Shown here: positions 26,317-34,573 of the stretch, in pieces
How positions within the stretch are numbered: position 1 is the stretch's first letter
Layout: every line of letters begins with the position of its first letter
Assembly: GCA_963662815.2 (NCBI GenBank)
Contig: CAXXWA010000004.1
Location: forward strand, 62,001-126,000
Direction of reading: 5' to 3'
DNA from: JAPPHA01 sp963662815
Lineage (GTDB): Bacteria > Pseudomonadota > Alphaproteobacteria > Rhodobacterales > Rhodobacteraceae
Length of the DNA: 64,000 nt
Translations under genes and position numbers: made by a program
Notes under the pieces: model-generated
Databases searched by the model: none
What the model saw: only the letters and a program-made list of their open reading frames with translations
What the model was told of the DNA's origin: nothing

Positions 26317-26634
26317 CTACGAACTTCCGATGGATCCTTCCGGTCGCGGAACCGGCATGGTCGTCCGCTCAGGACATTCACGGATGTCCCGGAAGCCGGT
26401 GGTCAGGTACTCACCGGCAACCGCCTCCTTGCGAAGCACCCTGCAGAGCCGTTCGCAGGAACTCAGGGCGGCGAATTGTCTGGGCATGAGCCGCTGAAGG
26501 GCGTAGGCGCGGCCGGAACCAGTCAGGCGGCTGTTTGCTTCGAGTTCCTGGGCAATCCACGCAAGTCGGTGAACAATGCCAATGTCATGTTTGCGAAGAT
26601 GATTTCGTGCGCCGTGCGGCACGCGAGGAGCCAT
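26317..26634 (-). CDS. Hypothetical protein downstream of lapA
   Basis: 105 residues, starting 7 nt after the lapA stop on the same strand. Residues 19-80 (IGIVHRLAWIAQELEANSRL..., LSSCERLCRVLRKEAVAGEYL) look helical and protein-like. No family recognised; in other Rhodobacterales trpF often follows lapA, and this is not TrpF. Could be a spurious frame. Confidence 0.3.
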   Translation of the reverse strand: MAPRVPHGARNHLRKHDIGIVHRLAWIAQELEANSRLTGSGRAYALQRLMPRQFAALSSCERLCRVLRKEAVAGEYLTTGFRDIRECPERTTMPVPRPEGSIGSS

Positions 26635-26641
26635 CCCCGCA

Positions 26642-26989
26642 TCAGCGCCGGTCCACGAGCGTCAGGATCTCGTCGCCGCCCTCTCCGGCCCGCGCGCGCA
26701 GCGACGCCACCTCGCGCTCCAGGCGCCGCAGCGCCCGGCCGCGAAGCCCCGCCTCCCGCCGGTGGCGGTGCTCGCGGACGTACTCCCACGCGAACCCCAC
26801 CACCAGACCCGCCAGGACGCCGGCGAACAGCACCGCGAACTGCGGAACCAGGAACGCGCCCGGATGCCCGACCACATGGCCGAACCCCTCGGGATACAGA
26901 CGCACCGTCACAACCTCGCGGTTCGCAACCGACAGGAACACCAGGCCGCCGCCCAGGACGCCCAGAAGCAGGAGGCGCAGAAACCCCAT
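26642..26989 (-). CDS. LapA-domain membrane protein
   Basis: 115 residues: MGFLRLLLLGVLGGGLVFLSVANREVVTV... two membrane helices around residues 4-21 and 48-68, the VANRxxVxxxLxP motif after helix 1, and a charged coiled-coil C-terminus (RALRRLEREVASLRAR). This is the LapA/LapB-type lipopolysaccharide assembly domain (DUF1049). ATG overlaps the ihfB stop (ATGA); the ihfB-lapA pair is conserved in alphaproteobacteria. Confidence 0.8.
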   Translation of the reverse strand: MGFLRLLLLGVLGGGLVFLSVANREVVTVRLYPEGFGHVVGHPGAFLVPQFAVLFAGVLAGLVVGFAWEYVREHRHRREAGLRGRALRRLEREVASLRARAGEGGDEILTLVDRR

Positions 26990-27270
26990 CAGCCCCGGCC
27001 GTTCAGCCGGCTCCGGAGACGCTTGCCCGGCTTGAAGAACGGCACATGCTTCCGCTCCACCGCAACCGGGCGGCCCGTGCGCGGGTTGTGCGCCCGCCGC
27101 GAGCCGCGGTACCGGACCGAAAACGCCCCGAACCCGCGAAGCTCCACCCGGTTGCCGTCGGACAGCGCCGACGCGATCTCCCCGAACACCGTCGACACCA
27201 CAAGCTCCGCATCCTCCCGCGAAAGACCGTACTCCTCGGCAATAATCCGAACGAGGTCCGAGCGAACCAT
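26989..27270 (-). CDS. ihfB: Integration host factor beta subunit
   Basis: 93 residues: MVRSDLVRIIAEEYGLSREDAELVVSTVF..., then GFGAFSVRYRGSRRAHNPRTGRPVAVERKHVPFFKPGKRLR. The GFGxFxxRxRxxRxGRNPxTG DNA-binding arm of the HU/IHF family is obvious, and the C-terminal VPxFKPGKxLRxRxN matches the beta subunit. Forms a heterodimer with IhfA and bends DNA. ATG 27270. Confidence 0.88.
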   Translation of the reverse strand: MVRSDLVRIIAEEYGLSREDAELVVSTVFGEIASALSDGNRVELRGFGAFSVRYRGSRRAHNPRTGRPVAVERKHVPFFKPGKRLRSRLNGRG

Positions 27271-27476
27271 CCGACACCCCCCGGGGAGACCGATTCCCCC
27301 TCAGACAACCGTATACCGCAATCCCCCGCCCCGATACAGGCCGCAGCACCCCGCCATGCCGGGTCACCCCCCGTCCCGGCCCTTCAGCGCGGCGGTTGCG
27401 GCAGCCATCCTGGCGCTGTCGAGTCCGACGACTACGACAGGCATGCCGGAAATGCCTGTTCCGCGGCGCAATTAAA

Positions 27477-27496
27477 TTGTATACATCTGGATACAA
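27477..27496. promoter_or_regulatory. Inverted repeat upstream of the GntR gene
   Basis: TTGTATACATCTGGATACAA: half-sites TTGTAT and ATACAA separated by 8 nt, 30 bp upstream of the GntR start. This is the typical look of an FCD-type GntR operator and suggests autoregulation. Confidence 0.5.
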
Positions 27497-27525
27497 GAAA
27501 CGGCGCACTGCGTTTCGGAGAGGAC

Positions 27526-28161
27526 ATGACGGGAAGATCAACGGGCGAGGCGGCATATGACAGATTGCTCGCGTCGATCCGGGAAGGCGACTTCAGGCCT
27601 GGCGACAGGCTCCGCGAGGAAGACGCGGCTGCACGGCTCGCCATGTCGCGCACCCCGGTGCGCGAGGCGCTTCGGCGCCTCGAAGCGGACGGGATCGTCG
27701 AGCACCGGCCGCGCACCGGCGCTGTCGTTCGCAGGCTCGGCCATGCCGAGGTCGTGGAGCTTTACGAGATGCGGATCGTTCTCGAGCGCACGGCAGCGGA
27801 CATGGCGGCGAGGCACGGCACGGAAGCCGAATTCGATGCGCTTGACGAACTCAACCGGAACATCGCCGGCGAGCGCGCAAACCCTGCTGCCGCCGCCGCG
27901 ACGAACCAGGACTTTCACCGGGGCATCTATCTCGCTTGCCGAAACCGCTTCCTCCTGGAAGCCGCGAGGGCGCTCAACAACTCGCTGCTGCTGCTCGGCC
28001 CGACAACATACACCGGCAAGGGCCGCATCGATGTCGTCGTGAACGAGCATCAGGCCATCATCGACGCGCTGCGCGCCGGCGACGGAGAAGCCGCCGGCAC
28101 CGCGGCGGAGGAGCACCTGAATACATCCCTCAGGCAGCGGCTGAAGGCGCTTTCCGCATGA
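27526..28161 (+). CDS. GntR-family (FadR/FCD) transcriptional regulator
   Basis: 211 residues. Winged helix LRPGDRLREEDAAARLAMSRTPVREALRRLEADGIVEHRPRTGAVV, then the all-helical FCD domain with its metal-binding His/Asp pattern (YEMRIVLERTAADMAA, NQDFHRGIYLA, VNEHQAIIDAL, AEEHLNTS). ATG 27526 follows GGAGAGGA. It overlaps the next gene by 4 nt and probably controls it. Confidence 0.9.
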   Translation: MTGRSTGEAAYDRLLASIREGDFRPGDRLREEDAAARLAMSRTPVREALRRLEADGIVEHRPRTGAVVRRLGHAEVVELYEMRIVLERTAADMAARHGTEAEFDALDELNRNIAGERANPAAAAATNQDFHRGIYLACRNRFLLEAARALNNSLLLLGPTTYTGKGRIDVVVNEHQAIIDALRAGDGEAAGTAAEEHLNTSLRQRLKALSA

Positions 28162-29186
28162 TCGGGGCAGGTTGCGCCTTCGCGGCCAGCGCCATCGGCG
28201 TCCTGGCGTTTCATCTGCTGGACCTGCCGCTGCCTTGGCTGCTTGGCCCGATCTTTGGCTGCCTCGCCGCCGCCCTTGCCGGCGCTCCGCTCCGGGAGAT
28301 CGGGCCGCTCAACAATTCCATGCGCACCGTGCTCGGCGTTGCCGTCGGAGCGACGCTGACGCCTGCGGTGATCGCGACATTCCCCGCCATGTGGCCAACC
28401 CTCGCCCTCATTCCGGTCATGGTGGCCAGCATCGGTTTGGTCGGCATTCCGTATTTCCGGCGAATCTGCGGATACGACATGCCGACGGCATACTATGCCG
28501 CGATGCCCGGCGGCCTTCAGGACATGCTCGTTTTCGGCGAGGAAGCGGGTGGCAGCGTACGCGCTCTTTCCCTCATCCACGCTACGAGGGTTATGGTCAT
28601 CGTCGTCGCCCTGCCGTTCATCCTGAAAGGGATCTGGGAGGCGGATCTCCGGAATCCGCCCGGGGCACCCATCGATGCAATACCTGTCCAGGAGCTGCTG
28701 CTCATGATCGTCTGCGCGGCCGTCGGCTGGTGGGCGGCCCGGCGCGCCGGTCTCTTCGGCGCATCGATTCTCGGCCCGCTCATAGCCACCGCCGCCGTGG
28801 CCCTCGCTGGTTTCCTGCACAACCGACCTCCTTTGGAGGCGATCTTCGCAGCGCAGTTTTTCATCGGCATGGCCGTCGGCTCCAAATATGCGGGAATAAC
28901 CATCGAGGAGATCCGGCACGACCTTGCGGCGGGATTCGGATTCTGCGTCATCCTGATCGGGATCACCGTCGTGTTCGTCGAAGCAGTCTACAATGCAGGT
29001 CTCGCGCCCGGACAGGAAGCGCTGCTTGCCTTCGCTCCGGGCGGCCAGGCGGAGCTCACGGTCCTCGCGCTGATCGTCGGCGCGGACGCGGCCTTCGTCG
29101 TGGCGCACCACATCCTCAGGCTGTTCGTCGTGATTCTCGGTGCTCCGCTCCTGATCAGGCTGGCTGACCGGGCTACCGGGCGCTGA
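28158..29186 (+). CDS. AbrB-type membrane protein (two AbrB duplication domains)
   Basis: 342 residues, about ten membrane helices arranged as two repeats. Each repeat has the LGPIFG / GASILGPL pattern plus a YYAAMPGGLQDM / FAPGGQAEL loop characteristic of the membrane AbrB family (COG3180, E. coli AbrB-like). Members are putative transporters or regulators of unknown substrate. ATGA overlap with the GntR gene marks a two-gene operon. Confidence 0.85.
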   Translation: MIGAGCAFAASAIGVLAFHLLDLPLPWLLGPIFGCLAAALAGAPLREIGPLNNSMRTVLGVAVGATLTPAVIATFPAMWPTLALIPVMVASIGLVGIPYFRRICGYDMPTAYYAAMPGGLQDMLVFGEEAGGSVRALSLIHATRVMVIVVALPFILKGIWEADLRNPPGAPIDAIPVQELLLMIVCAAVGWWAARRAGLFGASILGPLIATAAVALAGFLHNRPPLEAIFAAQFFIGMAVGSKYAGITIEEIRHDLAAGFGFCVILIGITVVFVEAVYNAGLAPGQEALLAFAPGGQAELTVLALIVGADAAFVVAHHILRLFVVILGAPLLIRLADRATGR

Positions 29187-29198
29187 TCAGCCGGAACC

Positions 29199-29432
29199 CT
29201 ACCGGCTCTCGATCCCGTCCGCCGGCGCCGGCGATCGAGGGGTTGCGACGAATCGGGGCGCGTCGAGCGCCGCAAGCGCTTCATCCACCGCTGCCCGGAG
29301 TTCGATCAGGCGACTGTACTGCGCGTCGCAACCCGAGACGGGAAAAGGGTATGCGCGGAGTTCGTCCCGGATTGCCCGGCGCGCCGTCTGAAGTTCGGCT
29401 TTCGCGGCCGCAAGGCTATCCTCATGGTTCAT
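29199..29432 (-). CDS. Small hypothetical protein
   Basis: 77 residues, MNHEDSLAAAKAELQTARRAIRDELRAYPFPVSGCDAQYSRL...; helical, alanine-rich, hydrophilic. It lies 53 nt downstream of the PrpF-like gene on the same strand. No family recognised. Confidence 0.5.
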   Translation of the reverse strand: MNHEDSLAAAKAELQTARRAIRDELRAYPFPVSGCDAQYSRLIELRAAVDEALAALDAPRFVATPRSPAPADGIESR

Positions 29433-29485
29433 TCGGCAGCCTCCCCGAATTTTCTCCGCCACGCGCCGGCTCCGGCACCGCGCAG

Positions 29486-30577
29486 TCAGTTTCCGGCCCA
29501 GACCGATCTCGGAACGAAAACCTCTCCGCTGGCCAGCTTGCGCGCCGTTCGCACCAAGCCGGCCGAGATCACCTCGAAACCTTCGTCGTCGCTCTTGTAC
29601 TCGATGACCACGCGAAGATGCCCCATCGGATGCTCGAGGAGCAGTTCCGCGGGAGACCCTGTTGCAGCAAAGGCAATCCCCTCTGCCACCGTCCCCGGGC
29701 AGACAAGGCAGGCTCCGAGGCACTGGGAACCGGTGACGGCGATGCTCGGGTGGGTGTTCCAGGGCATGAAATACCGCGCCGCTGCCGTCCCCCCGTCGCG
29801 CGCCGGGGCCAGAAGCCCGAACTTCGGGGTGACAGACTCAGAGACGTCGCCCATGCCCATAAGTGCGCCGGCCTTCCTCCGAAGGGTTTCCATGCGTTCG
29901 AACATCGTTCGGTTTCCGTCGAGTACGGCGGCGCTTTCGTATCCGGTGACCCCGAGGGCGTCGGCGCGCGCAATGACCATCGGCATGGCCACGTCCATGC
30001 ATGTCACCGCGGTGCCGTCCACGAAATCCATCCGGTTGCCGGTTGGGAACGTCGCTCCGGTCGCGCCGCCCGAAGTGTCGCGGAAAAGAATCTCGACGGG
30101 TGCCGCGGCACCGGGAACCCCGTCGATCCGCGCGCTGCCGTCGTAGACGACCTCGCCGTCCTTCGTGCATATGCGCGCGGTTGCCCGCGCGCCCGTGTTC
30201 ACTGCGCGAATCCTGACCTCGGTCGCGTCCCCGGCGGCCGCCGCAAGACCCATTTCTATCGCCGCCGGCCCGACTCCCACGAGGATGTTTCCGCATGTGG
30301 GCCCGAAATCCACCAGACCGTTCTCGACGCCGACCTGCGCGAACAGGTAGTCGACATCCGCCCAGCCGTCCCGGGATGCCGAGAGCATTGCGATCTTGGT
30401 CGTCACCGCGCTCCCTCCTCCGAGGCCGTCGATGTTCAGCGGGTGGCCCGAACCGACCATCGCGGCAAGCACCCGGGAAAGCGTTTCGCGATCCTCCGGC
30501 AGGTCGCTCCGGCGCAGATACGGCCCCCTCGAGGTGCCGCCGCGCATCAGGAGATACGGGATTCCTGTCTGCGTCAT
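29486..30577 (-). CDS. PrpF/GalD-like isomerase (4-oxalomesaconate tautomerase or aconitate isomerase type)
   Basis: 363 residues. MTQTGIPYLLMRGGTSRGPYLRRSDLP at the N-terminus, then LNIDGLGGGSAVTTKIA and DFGPTCGNILVGVGPAAIEMGL with the active-site Cys, and a second SQCLGACLVCPGTV block: the duplicated diaminopimelate-epimerase-like fold of PrpF proteins. These move double bonds in aconitate or oxalomesaconate. ATGA overlap with the TctA gene implies that it isomerises the imported tricarboxylate. Confidence 0.85.
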   Translation of the reverse strand: MTQTGIPYLLMRGGTSRGPYLRRSDLPEDRETLSRVLAAMVGSGHPLNIDGLGGGSAVTTKIAMLSASRDGWADVDYLFAQVGVENGLVDFGPTCGNILVGVGPAAIEMGLAAAAGDATEVRIRAVNTGARATARICTKDGEVVYDGSARIDGVPGAAAPVEILFRDTSGGATGATFPTGNRMDFVDGTAVTCMDVAMPMVIARADALGVTGYESAAVLDGNRTMFERMETLRRKAGALMGMGDVSESVTPKFGLLAPARDGGTAAARYFMPWNTHPSIAVTGSQCLGACLVCPGTVAEGIAFAATGSPAELLLEHPMGHLRVVIEYKSDDEGFEVISAGLVRTARKLASGEVFVPRSVWAGN

Positions 30578-32601
30578 GTCAGCGGCCACGGCAGGTCGAC
30601 GAAGGACTGCAGAAGGCCCGGCGGGAAGTCCCTGTTCAGGAGGCCCGCCATGAAGCACATGAACGCGACGCCAGCCGCCGCGTAGGCAGCGGCGAAGACC
30701 GGTCCCCTGCCCGAACGATAGCGGATGAAGACGAACAGGAAGATCGCCAAGGCCAGGATGAAGCCGATCAGCGACGTGAGCACGAGAAGGCCGGCGAACC
30801 AGGCCAATGTCGACCAGAGCCCGTGAACGTTCCCGTCGGCATTGCCTGCCTCGCGGTCGGCGAACAGCGCGCGGGTCTCCGATTTGAGAAGCATCTGCGC
30901 CAGGAGGATCAGTCCGCCCGCGATCGCAACGCCGGAGACGAACCGCGGGAAGACCCGGTCGGCCGCGGCGTAGTCGGGGATCATGGCGGCGTCGGTGAAG
31001 GCGACGACCAGGTAGCCGACCACCGCGAGCAGGAAAATCAGCGGTCCGCGCCTGGCGCCGCTCCCGACCGCGCCTTCGGCCATGATCGCCTTCGACTGGC
31101 GCAGCCCCACCACGACCGAGACCAGCGTGATGATGATCAGCACGATCACGATCGGCGAAAAGATGTAGTCGATGCCCTCCTCGAATCCTTTCCTGAACCG
31201 CGACTGCGCGATCTGCACCGCCTGGTTGGCATAGGTTTCGGCCGGGTTCGACAGGACGAAGCCGATCAGGAACGCGGGACGCGACCAGTCGAACCGGCGC
31301 ATCATGATCCCCAGGAACCCGATCCCGAAGAGCGCGACGAGGTCCATCAGGTTCTGCCCTGACTGGAACGCGGCGAAGCTGATGATCATGAACAGGAATG
31401 GAGCAAGCAGGTTGAACGGAATTGTGGTCAGCCGCGCAATTCCGCCGGATGCGGCGATGCAGGTGAGCGTGCCGACCACGTTTGCGAACGCCAGAAGCCA
31501 GACGATGGCATAGGTGATGTCGAGGTTGTTCTTCAGCATCGAGGGTCCGACCTCGATGTTGCCGGAACCCAGAAGGGCGATGGCGCCAATGAAGATGGCC
31601 ATCGAACCCGAGCCCGGAATCCCAAAGAGCAGCGTGGGAACGAGCCCGCCGCCTTCCTTGGCGTTGTTCGAGCTCTCCGGACCGATGACGCCGCGCACCT
31701 CGCCGGAGCCGAATCCGGACTTGTCCCGTGTCGTCTGGACAGTATGTCCGTACGCGATCCAGTCCACAACCGACCCGCCGAGGCCCGGAATGACGCCGAC
31801 CACAACGCCGATGATCGAGCAGCGCACCGACAGCCAGGCGTTTCGAAACCAGTCGCGCACGCCCTTCGCCCAGCCGCCGCCGAGCGGCGAACGGTCGGAG
31901 ATCGACCGGTCCTGGCGCAGGAGCGCAACAATCTCCGGAATTGCGAAGATGCCGAGGCCGACGATCACAAGCTTGAGTCCGTCGACCAGATAGGGAAGAT
32001 CGTAGGTGGCCATGCGGAGTTCGCCTGCGGAGTCGCCTTCGCCAATGGTGCCGATCATCATGCCGAGTCCGGCTGCGACGATTCCCTTGAGCGCGACGCG
32101 GCCGGCAAGGATTCCGACCATGGAAAGCCCGAACACGGTGATCATCAGAAGTTCCGGCGTGCGGAACTCTAGGACGATGGGCCGCGCGACGAGTATGAAC
32201 AGGGTCAGGAACGCCGCGCCGACGAGACCGCCGAACAGCGACGAGGCGAAGGCTGCGGACAGGGCACGCGCCGCTTCTCCCTTCTTGGCCATCGGAAACC
32301 CGTCGAGCACTGTCGCCTGCGAGGCCGAGGATCCGGGGATTCCCATCAACACGCTTGCGAAGGTGTCCGAGGTGGGCACGACCGCAACCATGCCGATCAT
32401 CAGCGCGAGTCCGAGGACCGGATCCATGCCGAACATGAACGGGAGGAGAAGCGACAGCCCGGCGATGCCGCCCAGTCCCGGGAAGACCCCGACGCAAAGG
32501 CCCATGACGACACCGAGCACCAGGTAGCCGAGTACCACGGGCTGCAGGATCATTGCCGCCGCGTCGCCGAGCGCGGGAATGGCGACCGAAAAGAATTCCA
32601 T
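30574..32601 (-). CDS. Tripartite tricarboxylate transporter membrane protein, TctA-TctB fusion
   Basis: 675 residues. Residues 1-500 are TctA (LGVVMGLCVGVFPGLGGIAGLSLLLPF, GIPGSSASQATVLDG, NNAKEGGGLVPTLLFGIPGSGSMA: duplicated G-rich motifs). The last roughly 150 residues carry four more helices with the pattern of the small TctB subunit (DUF1468), normally a separate protein. The pair imports tricarboxylates with TctC using the ion gradient. ATG 32601. Confidence 0.88.
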   Translation of the reverse strand: MEFFSVAIPALGDAAAMILQPVVLGYLVLGVVMGLCVGVFPGLGGIAGLSLLLPFMFGMDPVLGLALMIGMVAVVPTSDTFASVLMGIPGSSASQATVLDGFPMAKKGEAARALSAAFASSLFGGLVGAAFLTLFILVARPIVLEFRTPELLMITVFGLSMVGILAGRVALKGIVAAGLGMMIGTIGEGDSAGELRMATYDLPYLVDGLKLVIVGLGIFAIPEIVALLRQDRSISDRSPLGGGWAKGVRDWFRNAWLSVRCSIIGVVVGVIPGLGGSVVDWIAYGHTVQTTRDKSGFGSGEVRGVIGPESSNNAKEGGGLVPTLLFGIPGSGSMAIFIGAIALLGSGNIEVGPSMLKNNLDITYAIVWLLAFANVVGTLTCIAASGGIARLTTIPFNLLAPFLFMIISFAAFQSGQNLMDLVALFGIGFLGIMMRRFDWSRPAFLIGFVLSNPAETYANQAVQIAQSRFRKGFEEGIDYIFSPIVIVLIIITLVSVVVGLRQSKAIMAEGAVGSGARRGPLIFLLAVVGYLVVAFTDAAMIPDYAAADRVFPRFVSGVAIAGGLILLAQMLLKSETRALFADREAGNADGNVHGLWSTLAWFAGLLVLTSLIGFILALAIFLFVFIRYRSGRGPVFAAAYAAAGVAFMCFMAGLLNRDFPPGLLQSFVDLPWPLT

Positions 32602-32629
32602 GGCGAAACCTTGCCGGGCGGGAGAGCTT

Positions 32630-32659
32630 GCCCCGGCCGGAAAGGCGTCCGGCCGGGGC
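32630..32659 (-). terminator. GC hairpin between tctC and tctA
   Basis: GCCCCGGCCGG and CCGGCCGGGGC make an 11-bp perfect stem with an 8-nt loop, lying 8 nt after the tctC stop. No T-run; probable mRNA stabiliser/attenuator favouring the binding protein. Confidence 0.6.
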
Positions 32660-32667
32660 GTCTGGGA

Positions 32668-33774
32668 TCAGTTCAGAGAGACGCCGTAGCGGTCCTTCAG
32701 CCAGCCGACCACGAACTCCTTCGCGGAATCCGGCACCATGGTCGCGCTCGCGAGCGCTCCCTTCGCCTCCTCGCCCGTCATCTGCGGGTAGACGCCGAGG
32801 CGCCCCTTCGAGATTTCGGCGAAATCGGCGCGCGCCTTCACGGCATCGAAGGCCGCCGAGTAGGTGGCAATGGCATCGGCGGACGCTCCGGCGGGAAGGA
32901 AGACCATCTTCTGCGCGGGGAAGCCGGCGACGAAGAAGGCTTTCCATGCGTCCCACTTTTCGCCGCTGGTTTCGCAGGCGGGCGTGGCTTCGCAGACCTC
33001 CCGGAATGTCGGCATGTCGGGGAATGTCGGATCGCGCACGATGTTGCCGTCGGCGTCAAGCGCGCCCCAGGACATCATCGACACCGCGGTGCCGGCCTCG
33101 ACAAGCGGCGTGACGCCTTTCAAGTAGGATGAGGATGTCTGGTAGTCGATGTTCGCCTCGCCGCGCTCGAACATCAGCCGGCCGTCGCCCCGGCCCTTGA
33201 TGCCGAAGACAGGCTCGACGCTCAGCCCCAACATCTCCCAGGCAAGGAGCGGCACCAGGTCGAGCCGGGTGGCGCCCTGGCTGCCGTAGATGAAGTCGGT
33301 GCCCTGCAGGCCGGACGCGTCGAGCCCGTTCATCATTCCGGCGAGATCCGGCGGCAGATAGGCCACGCCGCCTGTGCCCGATGCCAGCACGACGTTCCAG
33401 TCGTTGTATTCGTAGCGCACCCGCGGGTCGCCGAGGAGGTAGGGGAATTGCGTCGACCCCGACGAGCCGAAAATCAGCGTGCCGTCGTCGTACTGCTGCT
33501 CCTGGAACCAGTTCGCGCCCTTGGTCGAACCGGCACCCGGCATGAACTTGACGACCACCGTGGGGGCACCGGGCAGCGCTTCGGAGAGCAGCGGCGCGTA
33601 GAAGTTCGCCCATTTGGCGGAGCCGCCGGTTTCCGAGAACGGAATAATCCACTCGACGGTCTTGCCTTCGAGGTTGATGCCGTGACCGTCCGCGGCGGCT
33701 TCCGCGGCGAATGTCCCGGCGACCGCGGCCATGAGGCCGATGGCCGCATGACGCGTGGTTCTGTGTATGGTCAT
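32668..33774 (-). CDS. Tricarboxylate transporter substrate-binding protein TctC
   Basis: 368 residues with a signal peptide (MTIHRTTRHAAIGLMAAVAGTFAAEAAA). The mature part starts with WIIPFSETGGSAKWANFYAPLL and has MPGAGSTKGANWF, as in Bug/TctC receptors. ATG 33774 is preceded by GGAGGAA; the longer frame upstream crosses the divergent promoter region. Binds tri- or dicarboxylates in the periplasm. Confidence 0.88.
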   Translation of the reverse strand: MTIHRTTRHAAIGLMAAVAGTFAAEAAADGHGINLEGKTVEWIIPFSETGGSAKWANFYAPLLSEALPGAPTVVVKFMPGAGSTKGANWFQEQQYDDGTLIFGSSGSTQFPYLLGDPRVRYEYNDWNVVLASGTGGVAYLPPDLAGMMNGLDASGLQGTDFIYGSQGATRLDLVPLLAWEMLGLSVEPVFGIKGRGDGRLMFERGEANIDYQTSSSYLKGVTPLVEAGTAVSMMSWGALDADGNIVRDPTFPDMPTFREVCEATPACETSGEKWDAWKAFFVAGFPAQKMVFLPAGASADAIATYSAAFDAVKARADFAEISKGRLGVYPQMTGEEAKGALASATMVPDSAKEFVVGWLKDRYGVSLN

Positions 33775-33904
33775 GATTTCCTCCATGTCGTCGGCGCATC
33801 CCGCGCCTGAATCCGAATTCAGCGCAGGCGTTTCCCGGGCTGACGGCGCGATTGTTTCACACGAAGCTTGCGCCAAGCTTTCATCGGCGCGACAATCCCT
33901 TCCC

Positions 33905-34573
33905 ATGCACATAGTGCTCGTCGAAGACAACAAGAGCCTTCGCAAGGGAATCACTTATCGGCTGACCGACGACGGTCATGCGGTCGATGCGCTCGGGAAC
34001 GGCGACGACGCCGAGATGTTCCTGCGGCAGGAGCAGTGCGACCTCGTCATCCTTGACATCAACCTGCCGGGCAGGGACGGGTTGAAGATCCTGAACGGGC
34101 TGCGCCGCCGGAACGACCCGCGCCCCGTGATCCTTCTGACCGCGCAATCGAGCACCGAGGACCGCGTGGCGGGACTGGACGCAGGGGCGGACGACTATCT
34201 CGTCAAGCCCTTCGCCATGGACGAGCTCGCCGCCCGCATTCGCGCGCTTGCGCGGAGGAAGGACGTCCCGCCCCGCCGCAGCCTTGAGGTTGGGCCGCTG
34301 ACGCTCGATGTCGAGACGCCACAACTGTTTGACGACGGCGTTGCCGTCGATGTGCCGCGCCGCGAGCTTGCGATCCTTGTCGCGCTCGCCGAGGCCGGCG
34401 GCAAGCCGGTTTCCAAGGAACGGCTCCTCGGCCGGGTCTACGGCACCGGCACCGACACGGGCGACAAGGTGATCGAAGTCTACGTCTCGCGCCTGCGCAA
34501 GCGACTTGCGGACCACGGCGTGACGATCCGGGTCAACCGCGGAATCGGATACGCGCTCGTGGCGTCCCCCTGA
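33905..34573 (+). CDS. tctD: TctD-like response regulator (OmpR/PhoB family)
   Basis: 222 residues. Receiver domain with acidic pair E7-D8, phospho-acceptor D51 (VILDINLPG) and K in LVKPF; C-terminal winged helix with SKERLLGRVYG and VYVSRLRKRL. Divergent from tctC across 130 bp and overlapping the kinase gene by 1 nt, as in tctDE systems that switch on tricarboxylate uptake. Confidence 0.9.
   Translation: MHIVLVEDNKSLRKGITYRLTDDGHAVDALGNGDDAEMFLRQEQCDLVILDINLPGRDGLKILNGLRRRNDPRPVILLTAQSSTEDRVAGLDAGADDYLVKPFAMDELAARIRALARRKDVPPRRSLEVGPLTLDVETPQLFDDGVAVDVPRRELAILVALAEAGGKPVSKERLLGRVYGTGTDTGDKVIEVYVSRLRKRLADHGVTIRVNRGIGYALVASP

Noticed and set aside
29486..32956. One continuous minus-strand frame of 1156 codons
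   Set aside because: Only the last 363 residues (PrpF-like) are real; the upstream part is an out-of-frame reading of the tctA/tctC genes.
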